Assembly (NCBI RefSeq): GCF_002904335.1
Contig: NZ_PPHF01000178.1
Coordinates: 1-60,521 of the forward strand
DNA from: Amycolatopsis sp. CA-126428
GTDB taxonomy: Bacteria; Actinomycetota; Actinomycetes; Mycobacteriales; Pseudonocardiaceae
Reading direction: 5' to 3'
Length of the DNA stretch: 60,521 nucleotides
Within the stretch, counting starts at the first letter, position 1. Each line of letters begins with the position of its first letter. The notes beneath the pieces were generated by a model, which was not told where the DNA came from, made no database searches, and saw only the letters and a list, made by a program, of their open reading frames with translations. The position numbers and the translations under genes are program-made. This document shows, one piece after another, positions 7,731 through 17,046 of this stretch.

Positions 7731-9206
7731 TCACGGGACGTCGACCTGCCAGGAGACGTCCGCCGCGTAGCCGTCCGGGGTGTCGTACGGGTGCTGGCCG
7801 CTGGAGTCGGCCGCCCACACCTCGGTGGTGTACTGGCGCACGAACCGGCCTCGGGAGCTGTAGGACTCCAGCGTGACGCCGGAGCCGGAGAGCCCGGCCT
7901 TCGAGCACCAGGTGGCGTTCGCGCGGAACCCGTCGGTGCCGTCGGACGCGCCGACGACCACCCGCAGCTCCTGCCGGCGCAGGTAGTACTCGGGGTGCGC
8001 CACCGATTCGAAGGAGTGGCACGTCGAGTCCGCCTTACCCGGGACGACCCGCCAGGCGGTGTCCGGTCCCGCCCCCGCGCCGACGACGGCGTCGGTCAGG
8101 CCGCGCAGGTACCAGCCGGCGGCGCCGGGGCTCTGCGAGCGGACGGACTGGATCAGCGCCGCGTCCTCGTACTGGCCGAGCCGCAGGAAGCGGTCGACGT
8201 CGTCGTCGGTGCCCGCCATGGCGGTGTTCGCCCCGGCGACCAGCGCGGGGTGCACGCGGCTCTGCTCCGCGCGCGTCCGCAGCTCGAACAGCAGCCGCCG
8301 GTCCGCCTCGCCCTTCTTCCGGATCCAGGTGAACCAGTCCTGCAGGTTCGCGCTGTGGATCCCGGTGCCGATGTAGGCCTTCAGCTGCGCCTCGTCCATC
8401 GTCCGCAGGGCGCGCTCGGCCGCCGCCCGCACCTCGGTGCCCGTCTTGGCCGCCTGCCACAGATCGAGCACGAAGTTGACGTCCGGTTCGACGAGCTGGC
8501 CCTCGGTCGGCACGACGGCGACCACCGCCGCGGCCCGGCTCCGGGCGTCGCGCGCCGCGAGGGCCGCCTTCTTCGCGGCGTCCGCCGTGGTGTCGGCGTC
8601 GATCAGGTCCTGCTGGTCGGCCGCGCGGGCGGTGAAGATCCCGGTGAGGATGAAGTCCTTCCGCGCGGCGGCGTCGCCCTGGTAGGCGGCCAGCGCCGCG
8701 GCCTTCAGCTTCGGCCCCGAAGCGTTTTCCCACATGGCGAAGGCGAATTCCTGGTCGCTCTGGATCAGCAGCACCGGCGACGCCACGATCTTGTTGACCA
8801 GCGCCGCCCGCTGCTTGGCCTCGCGGGCCACGCGCGCCACCTCGGCGTCACGCAGGATGCGGGCCTGGTCACGGGCGTTCGCGTCACGGACTCCGGTCTT
8901 GATCCACTGGGTTTGCTCCGGTTCGCTGCCCGCGTAGGCGAGTTCCGCCGACGCCCGCACCTCGGTGCCGGTCGCCCGCTGCCACAGCGCGAACACGAAG
9001 TTCCGGTCGGTGAGGATCAGGAGATCGGGACTCGCGACGATGCCGATCTCCTGCGCCGCGCGGACTTTGTCGTCCTGGGTGGCGCTGCGGGGCGCGTCGG
9101 CCGTGACCGCGGCGGCGGCCGGGCGAGTCGCCACCGGGGTCACGGTCCCGAGCAGGGCGAGAGCCGCGGCGCCCGCCGCGAGCCCCAGCCGGGTGCTGCC
9201 TGTCAT
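7731..9206 (-). CDS. Secreted ALF-repeat protein with AbfB-like C-terminal domain
   Basis: A 491-residue exported protein. Signal peptide about 1-33 (hydrophobic core GLAAGAAALALLG, Ala-rich cleavage region). Residues 45-290 hold ALF repeats of about 75 residues with recurring DRNFVFALWQRATGTEVRASAELAYAG-like units, each followed by a charged helix with DARDQ. Residues about 375-450 look like an AbfB arabinose-binding trefoil (CHSFESVAHPEYYLRRQ, FRANATWC), which may bind a sugar polymer. ATG at 9206 with GAAGGAG. It is the last gene of the ALF operon, 12 nt after its neighbour. It has no recognisable toxin domain, so a cell-wall or surface binding role is likely. Confidence 0.82.
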   Translation of the reverse strand: MTGSTRLGLAAGAAALALLGTVTPVATRPAAAAVTADAPRSATQDDKVRAAQEIGIVASPDLLILTDRNFVFALWQRATGTEVRASAELAYAGSEPEQTQWIKTGVRDANARDQARILRDAEVARVAREAKQRAALVNKIVASPVLLIQSDQEFAFAMWENASGPKLKAAALAAYQGDAAARKDFILTGIFTARAADQQDLIDADTTADAAKKAALAARDARSRAAAVVAVVPTEGQLVEPDVNFVLDLWQAAKTGTEVRAAAERALRTMDEAQLKAYIGTGIHSANLQDWFTWIRKKGEADRRLLFELRTRAEQSRVHPALVAGANTAMAGTDDDVDRFLRLGQYEDAALIQSVRSQSPGAAGWYLRGLTDAVVGAGAGPDTAWRVVPGKADSTCHSFESVAHPEYYLRRQELRVVVGASDGTDGFRANATWCSKAGLSGSGVTLESYSSRGRFVRQYTTEVWAADSSGQHPYDTPDGYAADVSWQVDVP

Positions 9207-9218
9207 CGTCGGGCTCCT

Positions 9219-11261
9219 TCAGCTCGCCGGGTACACGGTCGCCACGCCGGTGGCGGTGTCGTAGTCGATGCGGCCGCGTTCGAACGTGCTGCGGCGGCCG
9301 CCGGGGATGGCGACCTCGTCGGAGGTCGGGTAGCCGAGCGTGGACTTCTCCCCGCCGAGGGAGAGCCACTTGGTGCGGATCGCGCCGAGCACGGCGTGCG
9401 CGCCGGCGCGGTCGGCCGAATAGATCGAGCCGCCGCCCGCGAAGTTCACGAACCGGCCCGCCTTGTCGGACGTGCAGGCCTCGTCCGTGACCGGCACGCC
9501 CAGCACCGGATGTCCGCCGAGGCGCAGGTAAACGGCCAGGATTTCGGGGGACGCGCAGGCTGTCCCGCGTCCCGTCGTGAGCGGGTGGACCGCGCCGCCG
9601 CGGCTCCAGTAGCTGCGGAAGGCGACCTGCCCCGGCGCGGTCCGGCGCTGGAAGTCCCGGTACCGCACGGCCCCGTCGATCTGCTCCGGCCCCAGCGGCG
9701 AGACCAGCAGGTCGGTGTAGGGGTCGTAGTCGGGCAGGTACTTGTTCAGCCAGTTCACCGTGATTTCGGTCGAATCCGGCAGCGGTTCGGTGACCCACCA
9801 GTAGAACTCGATGCCGACGCCGGCGCGGCCGTCGGCCTGCCGGGTCAGGAAGTCGGCGCCGCCGCGCAGGGTGACCCCGGCGCCGGGCAGGATGTTGTCG
9901 ACGCACCAGGTGGCGTTCCAGCCGAAGTCGACCGTGCCGTTCGCGGGCTGCACGGCGACCTGCGTCTTCTTGCCGTCGTAGTACCGCGCCAGGTAGTGGT
10001 TCGGTTTCGTGGGCGACTCCAGCGAGAAGCAGTCCTCACCCGCCAGCCCCTCGACGACCCGCCAGGTCGCGTCGAGCCCTTCACCGGGCGCCGGTTCCGC
10101 GGCCCCGGGCCGGACGACCAGGCCGTCGGCGGTCTCGCGCAGGTACTGGCCGGCGATGTTGCCGTTGACGGCGTTGCGGCTGAAGGACTGCGTCAGCGCG
10201 TCGTACTGCCCTTGGTCGAGGAACGCGCGGACGTCGTCGACGCCGCCGGCCAGGGCCCGTTCGGCGGCCCGGGCCAGCCGCGGCCGGATGCCGCCCAGCA
10301 CGGCCTTGTGCCGGATGTCGTCGACCAGCGCCCGGTCCGCCTCGGCCTTCCGCGCCAGCACGGCGGCGACGTCCCGCCAGTTGGCCTCGTAGACGCCGGT
10401 GTCGATGAAGCGCTTCCAGTCGGCGCGCACACGGCTGCGCAGGGCGGTGACGGCGGCCTTCTCGACCTCGCTGCCCGGCCGGGCACCGTCGGCGATCACC
10501 CGCAGGACATCGTCGTCCGGCAGGCTCACGATCTCCGGCGACGGGACGACCAGCACGACGGTCACCGCCCGGCCGCGCGCAGCCTCCGCGGCTTCGCGGG
10601 CTTTCTGGGCCTCGCCGGCCTGCTGGTCGGCGTCGATGGCGTCCTGCTGGTCCTGCGCGTGCGCGGTCCGGACGCCGTTGGTGATGAACTCCTTCTGCGC
10701 CGCGGCGGCCGCCCCGAACGCCACGAGCGCGGCGGCCTTGACCCGCGCCCCGGTCGCCCGTTGGGTGATCTGGTAGATGAAGTCCCGGTCGCTCTGGATC
10801 ACCAGCTCGGCATCGGGCGCGATCCCGATGACGATGGCGGCCTGCTCCTTGGCTTCCCGCGCGACCCGCGCGGCTTCGGCGTCCCGCATCTGCTGCGCCT
10901 GGTCGCGCGTGTTGGCGGCGATGATCCCGGACTTGATCCAGTCGGTGCAGGCGAGATCGGTCCCGGCGAACGCGAGTTCGGCCGACGCCCGGACTTCGGG
11001 ACCGGTGGCCTGCCGCCAGAGCGCGATGACGAACTCCTTGTCCCGCAGGAGCAGCATGGCGTCGGTCGGCACGATCCCGAGGGTCCGGGCGGCGCGAAGC
11101 TTTTCGGAATCACTGGCAACGGGCGGCACTTCGGCGGCCGCGGTGGCGGCGGACGCCGCCGTCACCGGATCGGCGTGCGCGGCCGGCAAGGCCGGTACCG
11201 TCGTCGCCAGGACCAGCGCGGCAAGCACGCCCAGCCGGCGGCGGTTGTCTGGTTTCACCAC
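9219..11261 (-). CDS. Secreted ALF-repeat protein with AbfB-like domain and LGFP repeats
   Basis: A 680-residue exported protein. Signal peptide about 1-31. ALF repeats run from 45 to about 330 and parallel those of the downstream gene (KEFVIALWRQATGPEVRASAELAFAG). An AbfB-like trefoil follows around 385-450 (CFSLESPTKPNHYLARYY, WNATWC). The C-terminal 110 residues carry LGFP-type repeats (LGGHPVLGVPVTDEA, LGGEKSTLGYPTSDE), a module of actinobacterial cell-wall proteins that binds arabinogalactan in characterised cases. Start GTG at 11261 or the adjacent GTG at 11258, after a GAGGGGAAG site. 9 nt after the duplicated partner gene. Probably wall-attached. Confidence 0.83.
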   Translation of the reverse strand: MVKPDNRRRLGVLAALVLATTVPALPAAHADPVTAASAATAAAEVPPVASDSEKLRAARTLGIVPTDAMLLLRDKEFVIALWRQATGPEVRASAELAFAGTDLACTDWIKSGIIAANTRDQAQQMRDAEAARVAREAKEQAAIVIGIAPDAELVIQSDRDFIYQITQRATGARVKAAALVAFGAAAAAQKEFITNGVRTAHAQDQQDAIDADQQAGEAQKAREAAEAARGRAVTVVLVVPSPEIVSLPDDDVLRVIADGARPGSEVEKAAVTALRSRVRADWKRFIDTGVYEANWRDVAAVLARKAEADRALVDDIRHKAVLGGIRPRLARAAERALAGGVDDVRAFLDQGQYDALTQSFSRNAVNGNIAGQYLRETADGLVVRPGAAEPAPGEGLDATWRVVEGLAGEDCFSLESPTKPNHYLARYYDGKKTQVAVQPANGTVDFGWNATWCVDNILPGAGVTLRGGADFLTRQADGRAGVGIEFYWWVTEPLPDSTEITVNWLNKYLPDYDPYTDLLVSPLGPEQIDGAVRYRDFQRRTAPGQVAFRSYWSRGGAVHPLTTGRGTACASPEILAVYLRLGGHPVLGVPVTDEACTSDKAGRFVNFAGGGSIYSADRAGAHAVLGAIRTKWLSLGGEKSTLGYPTSDEVAIPGGRRSTFERGRIDYDTATGVATVYPAS

Positions 11262-11270
11262 ATCTTCCCC

Positions 11271-12065
11271 TCAATCTCCGGCGGCGCGCGTCCGCAGGTC
11301 GCGCATGATGGCGACGCCCGCCCTACGGGCGTCCTCCTTGAAGCGCCCGGTTTCGCGCTGGTAAGCCGCTTCCGACCGGATGAGCCTCGTGGCCAGCACC
11401 AGGGCGCAGTACGCGAGGTGGACGTCGGCCACCTCGAGGGGCACCCGGCGCGCACCGGACTCTTCGGCGGACACGATCGCCTCCTCGAAGGTCCCGGCGA
11501 AACGATGGCCTTCGGGTGCGTCCACGCCGAGCCACAACCACGCGACGGCCGGTGTTCCGGCCCGGCCCAGGACGTGGACCAGGGAGGCGTGGACGAGACG
11601 CGCTTCCGCCACTTTCACCTGCGCCGGCGCGGCCGGTTCCGGGTCGGCGGCCGGTAACCGGGCCGTGAGCGGCGGTAAGCGGAGCACGGCGTCGGTCACC
11701 GCGCCGGCCAGCGCGATGGCCTCTTCGCGGAAAGAGCCGGCTCTCTCCTTGTACTCCTCTTCGGAACTGATCAATTCCGTCGAGAGAACCAGCGAGCAGT
11801 GGACGAGGTGCGCGTCGCTCAGCGGCAGGGCCAGCTCGGGTGGCCGCGCGGAATGGCTGGTCTCGTACGCCCGTTCCGCGATGATCCACTTCGAGAGCCG
11901 AGTCCGCAGCTCCGGCTCCCGCCGTTCGTCCGCGCCGAACCACAACCGGCGAAGCGGTTGAGCCGCGTGCTCGGACGTCAGCACGTGGAGCGCCTCGGAA
12001 ACCATCACGACCTCTCGCGCGTCCAGCGTCAGCTCGGAAGCGCCGATCGGGATCCCGGCGGTCAT
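11271..12065 (-). CDS. Candidate immunity protein, internally duplicated, unknown family
   Basis: A 264-residue protein with no signal peptide or membrane segment. It contains two halves of the same fold. Residues about 12-115 have LRRLWFGADE, then PLSDAHLVHCSLVLSTELISSEEEYKERAG. Residues about 150-260 have VAWLWLGVDAP, then PLEVADVHLAYCALVLATRLIRSEAAYQRETG. The ATG at 12065 overlaps the stop of the toxin-like gene by 4 nt (ATGA). A cytosolic protein directly after a polymorphic-toxin-like gene, coupled to it, is the classical immunity position, so this role is inferred from place only. No known immunity family was recognised. It could instead be a chaperone for the secreted ALF proteins. Confidence 0.72.
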   Translation of the reverse strand: MTAGIPIGASELTLDAREVVMVSEALHVLTSEHAAQPLRRLWFGADERREPELRTRLSKWIIAERAYETSHSARPPELALPLSDAHLVHCSLVLSTELISSEEEYKERAGSFREEAIALAGAVTDAVLRLPPLTARLPAADPEPAAPAQVKVAEARLVHASLVHVLGRAGTPAVAWLWLGVDAPEGHRFAGTFEEAIVSAEESGARRVPLEVADVHLAYCALVLATRLIRSEAAYQRETGRFKEDARRAGVAIMRDLRTRAAGD

Positions 12066-15000
12066 CGGGCCGCCGCGAGCGTGCGGGGCGCCCTGACGGC
12101 GGGGCCGAACGGGATGGTGCGCAGCACGTATCGCCCTTCGCGGACCAATTTGTCCCACGCGGACTGGGCCATCTTGTAGCCGTGCACGTTGTACACGTTC
12201 TCGATGACGATGACCTGGTTGGCCGCGTCGTAGGAAATCCTGATGTTCGGGTTGATCCGGCCCTGCGTCCGGTTCTTCGTGTCCCAGTAGGTGCCCCGGC
12301 CTTCGAAGCGCCGGAAGTAGTCCGCCATGGCCTGCGGGTTGTTGTCGATGCCGGGGAGCCAGTGGTCACCCTTGCCGCCGGCCTCGAGTTCGTCCCGCAT
12401 TCTGCCGTACTGGTAGTCGACGCCCGCCGCGACGGTGCTTCCGTGGGTGCTCTCGATGTCTTCCAGGATCTGGACGAGTTTCTCGCAGCTCAGGATCGGG
12501 ATCGCAGCGGCGGACTCGGCGGCCGCGAGGGCGAGCCGGCCTCCCCGGCATGCCCGGTGCAGCTTCGCGAGGACCGCGCTGATCTTCTGCAGCAACAGCA
12601 CCAGGCGCTCGGACTTCGCGAGGTACTTGCCGAAGTTGGCGACGATGGCGACGATCGCCTTCCCGATCGGCCCCGCCTTGGCCACCAGGGTCGCGAACGA
12701 CAGCACGTTGACGACTGACCAGAGGCAGGACGCGACGTCCCCGTCGCCGAAGCAGCGGATCACGTCGTTGACGCCGAGCAGCTCGAGCAGGACCTGGGCA
12801 CCGATCTCGGTCAGGAACGACACGACGTCGCCGCCGCCCGTGCACGCCCCCTGGGCGCTCAGGTACTCGGCCAGCGCGGCGGAACCTTCCTCGTCGCCGG
12901 TCAGGTAGTCGATGTCCTGCGGACTGAGGTCTTTCAGGCAGTCCGCGATGACCTGCGCCTGCTGTGAGCGGGCTGCGGCGTCCCGGTCCCGCTGTTCCCG
13001 TTCGGCCTGGTCCGCCGCGCGTTGCGCGTCCGCGGCGGCGTCGCGGGCCCGCTGGGCCGCGTTCGACGTCTCCTGCGCGTGGATCCGGGCGCGCTCAGCC
13101 GCCGCCGCTGCTTCGCGGGCGTAGCGGTCGGCGTCGTCGGCCGCCTTGCGGGCCGCGGCCGCGTCCGTTTCCGCCTGGGTGGCCGCGGTGCGGGCCGCGG
13201 TCGCCTGGCCCTCGGCCGCGTCCGCGGCCAGTCCGGCGATCGCCGCGTCCGAAGCCGCGTTGTTCGCCTCCTGGCGGGCCTTGGCGGCGTTGTCGTGGGC
13301 TTGCACGTCGTAGCCGTTGGCCGTGCTCGCCGCGTCCCGGGCGGCACTCGCCGACCCCGCCGCGTCGGCCGCCGACCGCTGCGCCTCGGCTACGGACTGC
13401 GCGGCGGCCGACGCCGACTTCGCCGCGTTGGCCGCAGCCTGGAACGCCGCCTTGGTGTCGGCCGCCGCGCTGTCGGCGGCTTGCTGGGCTTGAGCGGCGG
13501 CCGTCTTGGCTTCGTCCGCGCGGGTCTGCGCGGCTCGCGCCTGCTCGTCGCCCACGGCCTGGGCCTGCGCCGCGACCTCGGCGACGAAGTCGGCGTCGAG
13601 GTCGGCGCCCGTGAACGGGGCCACGACGACGATCGCGGTGTTCGCCGGTGCGGTGATGGCGGCCGAGGACGCCCGCGCGGCGAGTGCGGCCCGGCCGGCG
13701 AGGTTCGCCTGGGTAGCCGTGGAAACGGCCTCGCTGAAGGACTCGCCGGCGTTCTGCCCGGCCCGGACGGCGTCCACCGTGGCCAGCCGGGCCTGCTCCG
13801 TGGCCTGTTCGGCGAGCGTGGCGGCGGCGCGGGCGGCGTCGGAGGCCTTGACCTCTTCGGCCGTCGCGGTGGCGGCTGCGGCGTTCGCTCGCGTGGCGGA
13901 GACGTGGGTGTCCGCGGCGGCGGATTCGGCGTTGTCCGCGGCCAGGTCCGCGTTGGCCGCGGCCTGCTCCGCCTCCTGTGCCGCGGCGCGGGACGCGGCG
14001 GCGGCCGCGGTGGCCTTGGTGGCCGCTTCCCGGGCCCGCGCGGCCGCGCCGGTCGCCCGGTTGGCCGCGTCTCGAGCCTCCCGAGCCGCCGAGGCCGCGT
14101 TTCCGGCGTCCCTGCGGGCCTGCTGGGCCGCGGCCCAGGCCGGTGCTTCCTGCTCGGTGCCCCGCGCCGCGGCCGCGGCCGCTTCGAACGCTTGCGCGCG
14201 GGCTTCGGTGGCATTTCCTTCGCGCTCCGCCTTCCACGCTGCATCGCGCGCGGTCTCGGCGTTGTGTTCTTCCCGCCGGGCGGTGTCCTCGCACCCGGCG
14301 GCGATGTCCTCCTGAGCCCGGGCGCGCGCCAGGTACGCGGCGGCTTCGCGCTTCTTCGCTTCCGCCTCGCCCCGCGCCCGGCTCGCCTCGGCGGCGGCCT
14401 GGTCGGCCTGCTGGCGGTAGCGGACGGCTTCGTCGCGTTGGCGTTCGGCTTCCTGGCGAGCCGTGCGGGCGTTCCCCGCCTCCCGCCGCGCGGCCGACAG
14501 CGCGTCGTAACTGCGTTGCATGCTCTCCCAGGCCGAGTTGCGGGCCGTCTGGGCGGCTATCCGGGCCTGGTTGGCGCGTTCGGCCGCGTCCTTGGCCGCC
14601 TTGGCCTGGTCGGCGGCCGCGGCGGCCAAGGACGCCGCCTGGGCTGCGTGCTCGTCCGCGTGCAGGCGCCACTGCCGCGCTTCTTCCGCGCGGGCCGTGG
14701 CCTCGTTCTGGTGCCCGATGGCGGCGTCGGTGGCCGCTGTCGCTTCGAGGGCGTGCTGGGCGGTCCCGATCGCCGAGACGGCGGCCTGCGCCGCCGAGGA
14801 CATGCCCTGGGCCAGGCGGGCCCAGTCGGCGCCGTACGGCAGGCCCGCCTCGACCAGGATGTTCGCTTCCGCCGTCGCCGCGACCGAAGCGCTCTGGGCT
14901 TCGGACGCCGCCTGTCCCGCGAGATCCAGCTGCCGCTGCACCTCCTGGCGGACCAGGCTGAACGACTCGGGGGAGTGGTGGCCGCCCGCGGTGTTCGCGG

Positions 15001-15904
15001 CCAGGACCTGCGCGGCCTGCCGGGCCGCCGTGCCCGCCGAGACCATCGCGTTCGCCGCGCGCTGCAGCGCCCGGACGCCCCGGCCGTTCGCGACCACGAG
15101 GTTCTGCCGGGCCCGGGACGCGCGGGCCGCCCGCTGGGCGAGGTCGCTCGCCGCCTCGGCGGCCTTGTTCCGCTCTTCGAGGTCCTTCAGGTACTGCTCG
15201 CGGGCGGCGGCGTCCCGCTGCGCGGCCGCGACGTAGCCGCTGTTGAAGAACGCCACGATCGCCGCGTCCCCGGCGGCCAGTGCCTGCTGCGCGGCGAGCT
15301 TCACCTCGGGCCCGGCCGAACCGGACAGCGCCGTCACCCGGGCCCGCAACTCCTCGGCGCGGGCCTGGGCGTTCCGCCGGGTGCGCTCGTCCCGCTCGGT
15401 GGCGATGCCGCGGCCGTAGTCGAGGAACGCGGCCCGGTCGGCGTCCGAGCCGGCCAGCACGCGCTCGACCTCGGCGTTGAAGATCGGGCCGCCGGTGCCG
15501 CGCAGGTCCAGGACGGCTTCGCGGTTGACCCGGGCCGTCTCGTCACGGCGGGCCTGGGCGCGTTGCTGCGCTTCGACCTCGCCGGTGTCGAGGAACTCCC
15601 AGATCGCGTCCTCGGTGCCGGCGTCCAGCGCGGCCTGCGCGGCCGCCCGGACCTCGGGCTCCTCGGAGAGCTGGGCGATGTCGGAGACCAGCTTCCACAG
15701 CCGCGGGTCGAGCGGCTCGCCCAGCCCGGTCTCGCCGTCCCAGCCGGGGTATTCGGTGTGCGGGATCGGGCGGCCGCCGTCGGCCGGTGGGTCGTCGGCG
15801 GTGACCGGAACGGGTGCCGGGGTGACCGCCTCGACGTCGGTCGTGGCGAACACGGCGAACGCGAGCAAGAGCGCGAACACCTTCGTGACGAATCCGTGCG
15901 GCAT
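12062..15904 (-). CDS. Polymorphic-toxin-like secreted ALF/coiled-coil protein
   Basis: A 1280-residue exported protein. Signal peptide about 1-26. ALF-like repeats at about 50-240. Then roughly 750 residues of Ala/Glu/Arg-rich coiled coil (about 260-1020). A Cys-containing hydrophobic block follows (about 1030-1130; CLKDLSPQDIDYLTGDEEG, CFGDGDVASCLWSVVNVLSF, then long apolar helices) of the kind that precedes the effector in actinobacterial toxins. The C-terminal 119 residues form a compact variable domain with GDHWLPGIDNN and TYWDTKNRTQGRINPNIRIS. No known toxin family was recognised in this tip. ATG at 15904 with GGAGGA; the stop overlaps the partner gene. The filament-like body suggests a surface-displayed effector. 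Confidence 0.75.
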   Translation of the reverse strand: MPHGFVTKVFALLLAFAVFATTDVEAVTPAPVPVTADDPPADGGRPIPHTEYPGWDGETGLGEPLDPRLWKLVSDIAQLSEEPEVRAAAQAALDAGTEDAIWEFLDTGEVEAQQRAQARRDETARVNREAVLDLRGTGGPIFNAEVERVLAGSDADRAAFLDYGRGIATERDERTRRNAQARAEELRARVTALSGSAGPEVKLAAQQALAAGDAAIVAFFNSGYVAAAQRDAAAREQYLKDLEERNKAAEAASDLAQRAARASRARQNLVVANGRGVRALQRAANAMVSAGTAARQAAQVLAANTAGGHHSPESFSLVRQEVQRQLDLAGQAASEAQSASVAATAEANILVEAGLPYGADWARLAQGMSSAAQAAVSAIGTAQHALEATAATDAAIGHQNEATARAEEARQWRLHADEHAAQAASLAAAAADQAKAAKDAAERANQARIAAQTARNSAWESMQRSYDALSAARREAGNARTARQEAERQRDEAVRYRQQADQAAAEASRARGEAEAKKREAAAYLARARAQEDIAAGCEDTARREEHNAETARDAAWKAEREGNATEARAQAFEAAAAAARGTEQEAPAWAAAQQARRDAGNAASAAREARDAANRATGAAARAREAATKATAAAAASRAAAQEAEQAAANADLAADNAESAAADTHVSATRANAAAATATAEEVKASDAARAAATLAEQATEQARLATVDAVRAGQNAGESFSEAVSTATQANLAGRAALAARASSAAITAPANTAIVVVAPFTGADLDADFVAEVAAQAQAVGDEQARAAQTRADEAKTAAAQAQQAADSAAADTKAAFQAAANAAKSASAAAQSVAEAQRSAADAAGSASAARDAASTANGYDVQAHDNAAKARQEANNAASDAAIAGLAADAAEGQATAARTAATQAETDAAAARKAADDADRYAREAAAAAERARIHAQETSNAAQRARDAAADAQRAADQAEREQRDRDAAARSQQAQVIADCLKDLSPQDIDYLTGDEEGSAALAEYLSAQGACTGGGDVVSFLTEIGAQVLLELLGVNDVIRCFGDGDVASCLWSVVNVLSFATLVAKAGPIGKAIVAIVANFGKYLAKSERLVLLLQKISAVLAKLHRACRGGRLALAAAESAAAIPILSCEKLVQILEDIESTHGSTVAAGVDYQYGRMRDELEAGGKGDHWLPGIDNNPQAMADYFRRFEGRGTYWDTKNRTQGRINPNIRISYDAANQVIVIENVYNVHGYKMAQSAWDKLVREGRYVLRTIPFGPAVRAPRTLAAAR

Positions 15905-15949
15905 TTCGGCGTCCTCCGGGAGCGGTTCGGACGAATGAATGGAAAGCGC

Positions 15950-17029
15950 TTACTTGTGCGCCGGATTCCGCATCCGGGTTTCCCCGTCGACGGCTTCGGC
16001 GAGCAGGCCGGTCCAGAACCCGGCCTGCTCGGCCGCCCAGCTCTGTTCGGCCGCCCAGGCGGCCCGGGTGGGATCGGCCGCGTCGCGCACGGCCCGCCAG
16101 TCGGGCCCGGTGGCGGCCTGTGCCGCCGCGGCGACCGCGGCCCAGTTCGCGGCCTGGTCGCGGGCGACCTGCGCCGCATCCGCCCAGGCCACGCGCGGCG
16201 CGCCGGTCTGGGCGCCGACCCGCTGCCACGCCCGGGCGGCGGCCTCCCGCAGCTGGACCTCGAGCTCGCCGGAGGCTTCGAGTGCGGCCCGTTCCGCCTC
16301 CCGCGCGTCGGCGAGGAGCTGCCGGACCGTGGCCAGCCAGCGGGCTTCCTGCTCCGCGTCACGCAGGCGGTGGGCTTCCAGGTCGAGCTCCGCGCCGGTC
16401 GCCCAGCCGTAGGCGAAGAACTCGACGATGTCCGCGTCGGTGGCGCCCGGCCGCGTCGCCCAGGCGGCCGCCGCGCGCACCTGCGCGCCGGGGTCGTGCG
16501 TGGCGAGCGTGCGGACGTACTGGCGATCCGCTTCGGCGAGGGCTTCCTGCTGGCTGCCGTCCGCCTCCCGGGCGAGCCGGTCGCGTTGCTCCGCGGCCGC
16601 GAATCCCTGGTGCACGAACAGGTCCCGATCCGAGTCGGTGCCCAGCAGCGCGCGTTGCGCGGCGGCGTTGACCTCGGGCGCGTACGCCGCTGTGTAGGTC
16701 GCCAGGATCCGGCGGCAGAAGTCCGCGTTCACCGCCGCGGTTTCCGCCGCGCGTTGTTCCGCGGCGGCGAGCCCGTGGTCGAGGAACTCGAAGACGACGT
16801 CGTCGTTCTCGTCGGCCCACGCCACCCACGCGTCGGCCCGCACCGCGGCCCGCGGGTCCTTGCCGGCCAGCCGCCGGACGAGTTTCCGGGCGGTGGTGGC
16901 GGGATCGGCCGCGGCAGCGGACACGAAATGATCCAAAGTGGACGCGGCGGCGACCGGAACGTCGCTCACCCCGGCGACGGCCGCGGCGGCCAGCACGCCG
17001 CACAACAGGACGCGAAGCCGCGACATCAT
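15950..17029 (-). CDS. Secreted ALF-repeat-like helical protein, first gene of the operon
   Basis: A 359-residue exported protein. Signal peptide about 1-29 (MMSRLRVLLCGVLAAAAVAG). The rest is almost wholly helical, with ALF-like units (DPRAAVRADAWVAWADENDDVVFEFLDHGLAAAEQRAAE; APEVNAAAQRALLGTDSDRDLF) up to about 230 and Trp/Ala-rich helices thereafter. It resembles the N-terminal part of the toxin-like protein but lacks a coiled coil and an effector tip. Start ATG at 17029 (or 17026) after GGGGGAGG. 45 nt before the toxin-like gene, so it is probably co-expressed with it. Its role, such as assembly partner or structural subunit, cannot be read from sequence. Confidence 0.72.
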   Translation of the reverse strand: MMSRLRVLLCGVLAAAAVAGVSDVPVAAASTLDHFVSAAAADPATTARKLVRRLAGKDPRAAVRADAWVAWADENDDVVFEFLDHGLAAAEQRAAETAAVNADFCRRILATYTAAYAPEVNAAAQRALLGTDSDRDLFVHQGFAAAEQRDRLAREADGSQQEALAEADRQYVRTLATHDPGAQVRAAAAWATRPGATDADIVEFFAYGWATGAELDLEAHRLRDAEQEARWLATVRQLLADAREAERAALEASGELEVQLREAAARAWQRVGAQTGAPRVAWADAAQVARDQAANWAAVAAAAQAATGPDWRAVRDAADPTRAAWAAEQSWAAEQAGFWTGLLAEAVDGETRMRNPAHK

Positions 17030-17046
17030 TGCCTCCCCCTCATGGC

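Noticed and set aside
7791..11657. Long plus-strand frame opposite the ALF genes
   Set aside because: No ribosome site, no domain, composition rich in Arg/Gly/Val. The minus-strand genes have signal peptides, repeats and overlaps.
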